In this document: positions 59,673 to 64,000 of the stretch, piece by piece
Numbering within the stretch: the stretch's first letter is position 1
Layout: every line of letters starts with the position of its first letter
DNA from: Datisca glomerata
Lineage: Eukaryota; Streptophyta; Magnoliopsida; Cucurbitales; Datiscaceae
Length of the DNA: 64,000 nt
Direction of reading: 5' to 3'
Assembly: GCA_003255025.1 (NCBI GenBank)
Contig: QANY01013583.1
Span: forward strand, 1,791,194-1,855,193
Notes under the pieces: model-generated
The model's database searches: none
Told to the model about the DNA's origin: nothing
The model's input: the letters and a program-made list of their open reading frames with translations, nothing else
Program-made: the position numbers and the translations under genes

Positions 59673-60595
59673 TAAAGTATATGTGGTATCTCTTTTAATC
59701 TCATGTTACGAACATAACCCTCAAATGATTTCGCAGGAAATGTCTTTGTAAAAAGATCAGTCAGGTTCTGTTCCGATGCTATCTTCATAATAGTCACATC
59801 TCATTGATGCACGATCTCTCTTACAAGATGATATTTCCTCTCTATGTGCTTGCCCCTCTTGTGTCCCATCGGTTCTTTGAAATTTGCTACCACCCCACTG
59901 TTATCACAGTACACACTCAGTGGCTTGTCTATATCTAGAACTACTTTCAGATCATAATAGAGCTTTCTGAGTCATAGCACCTATTTTGCACCTTCACAAG
60001 CCGTTATATATTCGGCTTCCATAGTGGAATCTGCAATGCTGAACTTTTTAATACTTCTCCAAACTACAACTCCTCGACCTAGGGTTAATACTGATCGAGA
60101 TATAGACTTTTGACTGTCTCTGTCTGATTGAAAATCAAAATCACTATATCTAGTGGAGTTCAAGTCTCCACCTAAATAAACAAGCATATAATTTCTCGTT
60201 CTCCTAAAATACTTGAGAATATGTTTTACTGCAATCCAGTGTTCCAAACCTGAATTTGATTGATAACGATTGACAATTCCCACTGCATAATAGATGTCTG
60301 GTCTCACACACAACATGACATACACGAGACTTCCAACTACTGAAGCATAGGGAACCTTTACCATATCATCTTCCTCCTGAGGTGTCATAAGACATTGTTC
60401 CTTGGAGAGGACAATTTCATGTCTGATTGGTTGTTGATCTTTCTTGAAATTCTTCATAGAGAATCTCTCCAGCACCTTATCAATATAAAATGCCTGAGAC
60501 AGTGTCAAGAACTTGTTCTTTCCATCTCTTAGGATTTAAATGCCTAGAACATAACTCACTTCTCCCAAATCTTTCATTTGAAATTTCTCGCATAT
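59673..60595 (-). pseudogene. Copia reverse transcriptase/RNase H fragment
   Basis: C-terminal part of a Copia polyprotein of the same family as 36534-40484. It reads EKFQMKDLGEVSYVLGI (60595-60540), then after a stop in place of Gln, TLSQAFYIDKVLERFSM (60508), PYASVVGSLVYVMLCVRPDI, RYQSNSGLEHWIAVKHILKY, FDFQSDRDSQKSISRS, and STMEAEYITACEGAK (ending near 59981). RNase H remnants continue to the polypurine tract (LYCDNSGVVANFKEPMGHKR-like, read from 59935 to 59870 with a stop). Homology ends abruptly at about 60595, so gag, protease and integrase are missing. Confidence 0.85.
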
Positions 60596-60721
60596 ACAAG
60601 AGGCGAGTTCCTCATTCTCCTCTCCCTTTCCCTAAAAAATTCTTATTTTCCCCTATATAACTGCAAATTCAAATCCCCCATACACATACCTGAAATTACT
60701 AGCCATATGCCTCAAGGCGCG

Positions 60722-61440
60722 TGGCCTTGACAAGAATGTTCATCCACTTTGGAAGCAATTGGTATGATTCATCCCAATCACCAAATGCCTTCATAAGTGC
60801 TTTTCATCTTGCTTCACATACCCTCATATAATGCACATTATAACCAAATTTATCTATCACCATCAAATGCAATGTAGCAAAAAATATGGTAGGATCTCTT
60901 CTAATCACATTATGCAATTCTCGTGCAATGAAGTTCGAGTCTAACTGATTATGATCTTGTGACAGTCGAGGGTATATGCATGAATGAGGACTAGAGTACT
61001 GTGTATTTCAAACAAATTATGAGTTTTGCGAAAACATGCACGGATTCTCAGTTGCAACCATCTTCCCATTTTTTACATTTCACAACCAATAGATGATGCA
61101 AAGATTGACAAACAACAAACGATTGATGTAAAATGATTGAATATTGTTTCACAACATATGGAAGGTTGCCTTATTCTCAAAATGCAGTCCTTTGTACATT
61201 TCATCTAATTCATTTCATATTCCATTGTGGTATAGGTATTTGATCTGACATAGAATTTATGACGTCCCAGTCTAATTGTGTAATCATTGGTGATAGGACT
61301 TCATGCATACGTTGAGAATGCATTTGCTCCACCAACAATTCCTCCTCTATGGCAATATCCTCAACACCATCTTTATTTCAACGTCTTCATTACAACGGGT
61401 TAAGATCTTAAAAATTTGGTCATTGAATCTAGGACTAGAT
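60722..61440 (-). pseudogene. MULE (MuDR-type) transposase fragment
   Basis: N-terminal half of a Mutator-like transposase in shifting frames: NELDEMYKGLHFENKATFH (about 61225-61170), VVKCKKWEDGCN (about 61090), RIRACFRKTHNLFEIH (about 61050), and then one open run PHSCIYPRLSQDHNQLDSNF, NVIRRDPTIFFATLHLMVID, KFGYNVHYMRVCEAR-stop-KALMKAFGDWDESYQLLPKW ending at about 60722. The GDWDESYxxLPxW and CxxxxGCxWxIRA patterns are typical of the plant MULE FLYWCH-like and N-terminal transposase regions. The catalytic DDE part is absent. It sits between Copia pol (ends 60595) and LTR copy D (starts 61476). Confidence 0.75.
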
Positions 61441-62775
61441 ACATCATCGCCCAATGGTTTATGACTAGAAACATTTGCTGGTCATCGCGGAGCGTGCGCG
61501 GTGGAAGCGTGAAGGTGCTTGGCCTTGAAAAAAATTAAACTTTTGATAAAAATCGAATCTTATAATAAAACAAAACTTAAGCAACGCCACGATAATCAAA
61601 TAAAATATTTTATTGAAAACTATTTTTCAATCAGTCAGGATCTATTATATATTTATAAGTTAAATCTACAACATACAAGGTTATGAATCATATACCTTTG
61701 TAGTCTATATCAAGTGTCCTTGTAAAAATCGATCAATGTCCCGTTCTCACGAAATTGTTCCAACGATCAGTAGACTCCGAGATCCACACCAAGATCTTCC
61801 AAGTCAATCCTCAACACACTAGGACGTGTGTGGGCACTAGAATATTACAAGATATATATTCTGTCTCTAGATGTTCTCAACACATTAGATCTAGAGATTT
61901 ACTAAGAAGGACTTTAGTGAGACGATTCTCTAAAAGAACGTGATGATTATTCTTTTATAGATTTGATTAACGTTTAATCACAAAAGAAAATCTCTCTGAC
62001 ACCAATCGTGTTCTCAATTCAACTATTAATTGAATGACTGGTGATCTGATCAACTAACTCTCTTCTCTTCTCTCAACCACTTATGCCATTAGAATAATAT
62101 ATGTATATATTCTAGAAAATGGCGTATCAAATTTTTGGGGATAAACTGAAATAATATTTAATAGTAAAATGATCAATTACAGTGGAACTCGCTGTAATTG
62201 TGCACAACTATAGTGCCACATGACACTGCAGTGTGCCGTGAGCCAGCACAATGCCTCACGGCACCACTGTAGTGCCATGTGGCACTACAATGTTGCACAC
62301 TCACTACTGTAGTGACACGTGACACTACAGTAGTCCATGTCAATTTTGTATACTCTATCAGCGATTGACACTCGACAACTACCGTGAATTAAATATTTAT
62401 TTTAATCAGATAATTATCTAGATATCAGTTAATTCAAAATTAACATATCTGATTATCATTATCAATGAACTTATCTGTTATTTCACAAATAACAGCTTGG
62501 TTGATTTAAATTATTATCTAATAATAATTTAGTTATCTAATTTCACAAATTAGATATATTGTCTCACTTATCGATTATTAAATTCAATAATTATTTATAT
62601 ATAATTTCTAAAAATTATATTTAAATATATAAATAATTCAATTAATTAGTTAATCATAAATAATTATCTCATAATTATGTACTTGCCCCAAAAATAATTT
62701 TTTTTTGCAAGTCAGTCATTTTCTCATGTTCTGAAATACTCACACCCTAGACAACGAAATATAGAGGCGACTTGA

Positions 62776-62876
62776 GAATCAATAATTGGAGAACAGAACT
62801 ACATGAAATGATTATATCAGTGGACTACATGAGAACAATACATTATATAACCTCTAAGAGTGCAAGTCCATATTTA
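62776..62876 (+). repeat. Inverted LTR segment inside copy D
   Basis: AATCAATAATTGGAGAACAG and GTGGACTACATGAGAAC follow the plus-strand orientation of LTR copies A and B (CCAATAATTGGAGGACAAAA at 41270) whereas copy D as a whole is on the minus strand. The segment ends CTAAGAGTGCAAGTCCATAT, again in plus order. So about 100 bp of LTR is inverted here. Confidence 0.75.
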
Positions 62877-63007
62877 CCACTGTCACTAACTCATACATTC
62901 TCTGTAGAGTCTCCCATCTTTCTCATACAGACTCAATGTCTCCCACTGAAACTAGTACCTTATCCTTGAATATTTTACTTATATACATAGTAACAAACAT
63001 TCAAATT

Positions 63008-63412
<405 letters not shown>

Positions 63413-63423
63413 TAAAACAGACT

Positions 63424-63535
63424 TTTCAAGTAGTTAAGTATTATTTAATGGATGAAAAGGAGGGAGTTTATAATTTCAATCCATGTAGTAACATCGTTTT
63501 GAATACATTCAATTTGAATTGACATTGGCCCGTAG
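63424..63535 (+). pseudogene. Probable plastid rpoC2 fragment
   Basis: One frame reads [20 protein letters not shown] then [16 protein letters not shown], which resembles the plastid RNA polymerase beta'' segment ([18 protein letters not shown]). I am recalling this motif rather than matching it, so the gene name is tentative and no symbol is given. It is adjacent to psaA sequence. The following 30-60 bases (about 63536-63565) are unassigned. Confidence 0.5.
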
Positions 63536-63833
63536 GTCCTGTGCTTTTGCTAGTTCAAATTTTTGTATCTAGATCACACGCATTCATAATATTTAGTGAA
63601 CCGAACTAGCAACCATTTATAAACGATTCTATATTTTAATATGTTGCTGAAAATTTTATTCATTATCTATGATCTTAATCCTTTCGTACTAATACAAAAT
63701 CATAGTGTCATTAATGAATATAGAATTTTCATATATTTATATAAATTATTCAACAATAAATTAAATGAACAATTATAAGAAAAATATAATTTTTTTTAAA
63801 TTTCATATCAAAATGTCAATACACATACTTTGA

Positions 63834-64000
63834 AATGAAACGACGCCATTGGACTAAAGAAATGGCATATACTAGAACTCACCTCTTCAAGAGGAGAGTT
63901 CAAGTAACATCCAATCATTTATTTTCACGTTAGACCTCTTTAATAAAAAATGTCTGATGTGACTCGTCCCAAACCTATTAACATATTGAGGTCTGTGACT
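63834..64000. other. Right edge, unassigned
   Basis: Unrelated to the LTR and with no recognised coding sequence in 167 bp. Confidence 0.4.

Overview
The window is nuclear DNA of a eudicot plant. It is AT-rich, its genes have short exons with GT-AG introns, and it holds nested LTR retrotransposons and pieces of plastid DNA. No species is claimed. No tRNA or rRNA gene, CRISPR array or prokaryote-type operon was seen.

Five genes look intact: (1) a plastid-type hexokinase, + strand, 16239-19099, nine exons; (2) the sigma subunit of the AP-2 clathrin adaptor, + strand, 20509-22220, whose first coding exon is only the ATG; (3) a 700-residue protein of unknown function, - strand, 22970-26905, 13 coding exons, tail-to-tail with AP-2 sigma; (4, 5) two tandem GASA/Snakin cysteine-rich peptide genes, - strand, 51027-51819 and 53918-54699. 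Exon lengths sum to whole codon numbers in all five.

Layout: 1-3713 is a decayed Athila-like gypsy element on the - strand with its 5' LTR. 5.9-10.4 kb is a gene graveyard: one exon of a PIP5K, a chloroquine-resistance-transporter-like (CLT) pseudogene, and an ACC-synthase pseudogene antisense inside a CLT intron. A Harbinger-like MITE (10560-11383) and a 2.8-kb solo LTR (12359-15151), the latter inside a palindromic tandem-repeat tract, precede the gene island at 16-27 kb. A possible CACTA relic (28.56-31.75 kb) and a gypsy-type transposon gene relic (33.2-34.5 kb) follow. 36.5-43.2 kb is a decayed Copia element with a long 3' LTR carrying a hAT-like MITE. It abuts a second gypsy element (gag 43.3-45.1 kb, - strand) whose LTR is split by a solo LTR of the same Copia family (45449-47352). 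After the GASA pair, 57.4-63.8 kb holds a truncated Copia pol with its 3' LTR, a MULE transposase fragment, and another copy of the Copia LTR.

The most unusual structure is in that last LTR (61476-63833). About 700 bp of LTR has been replaced by a short inverted LTR piece plus joined plastid fragments: ycf2, psaA and probably rpoC2. This looks like organellar filler DNA at a repaired break.

The genes do not form a pathway. They are ordinary housekeeping and peptide genes surrounded by layers of insertions. All family calls were made by reading the sequence; no database search was possible.
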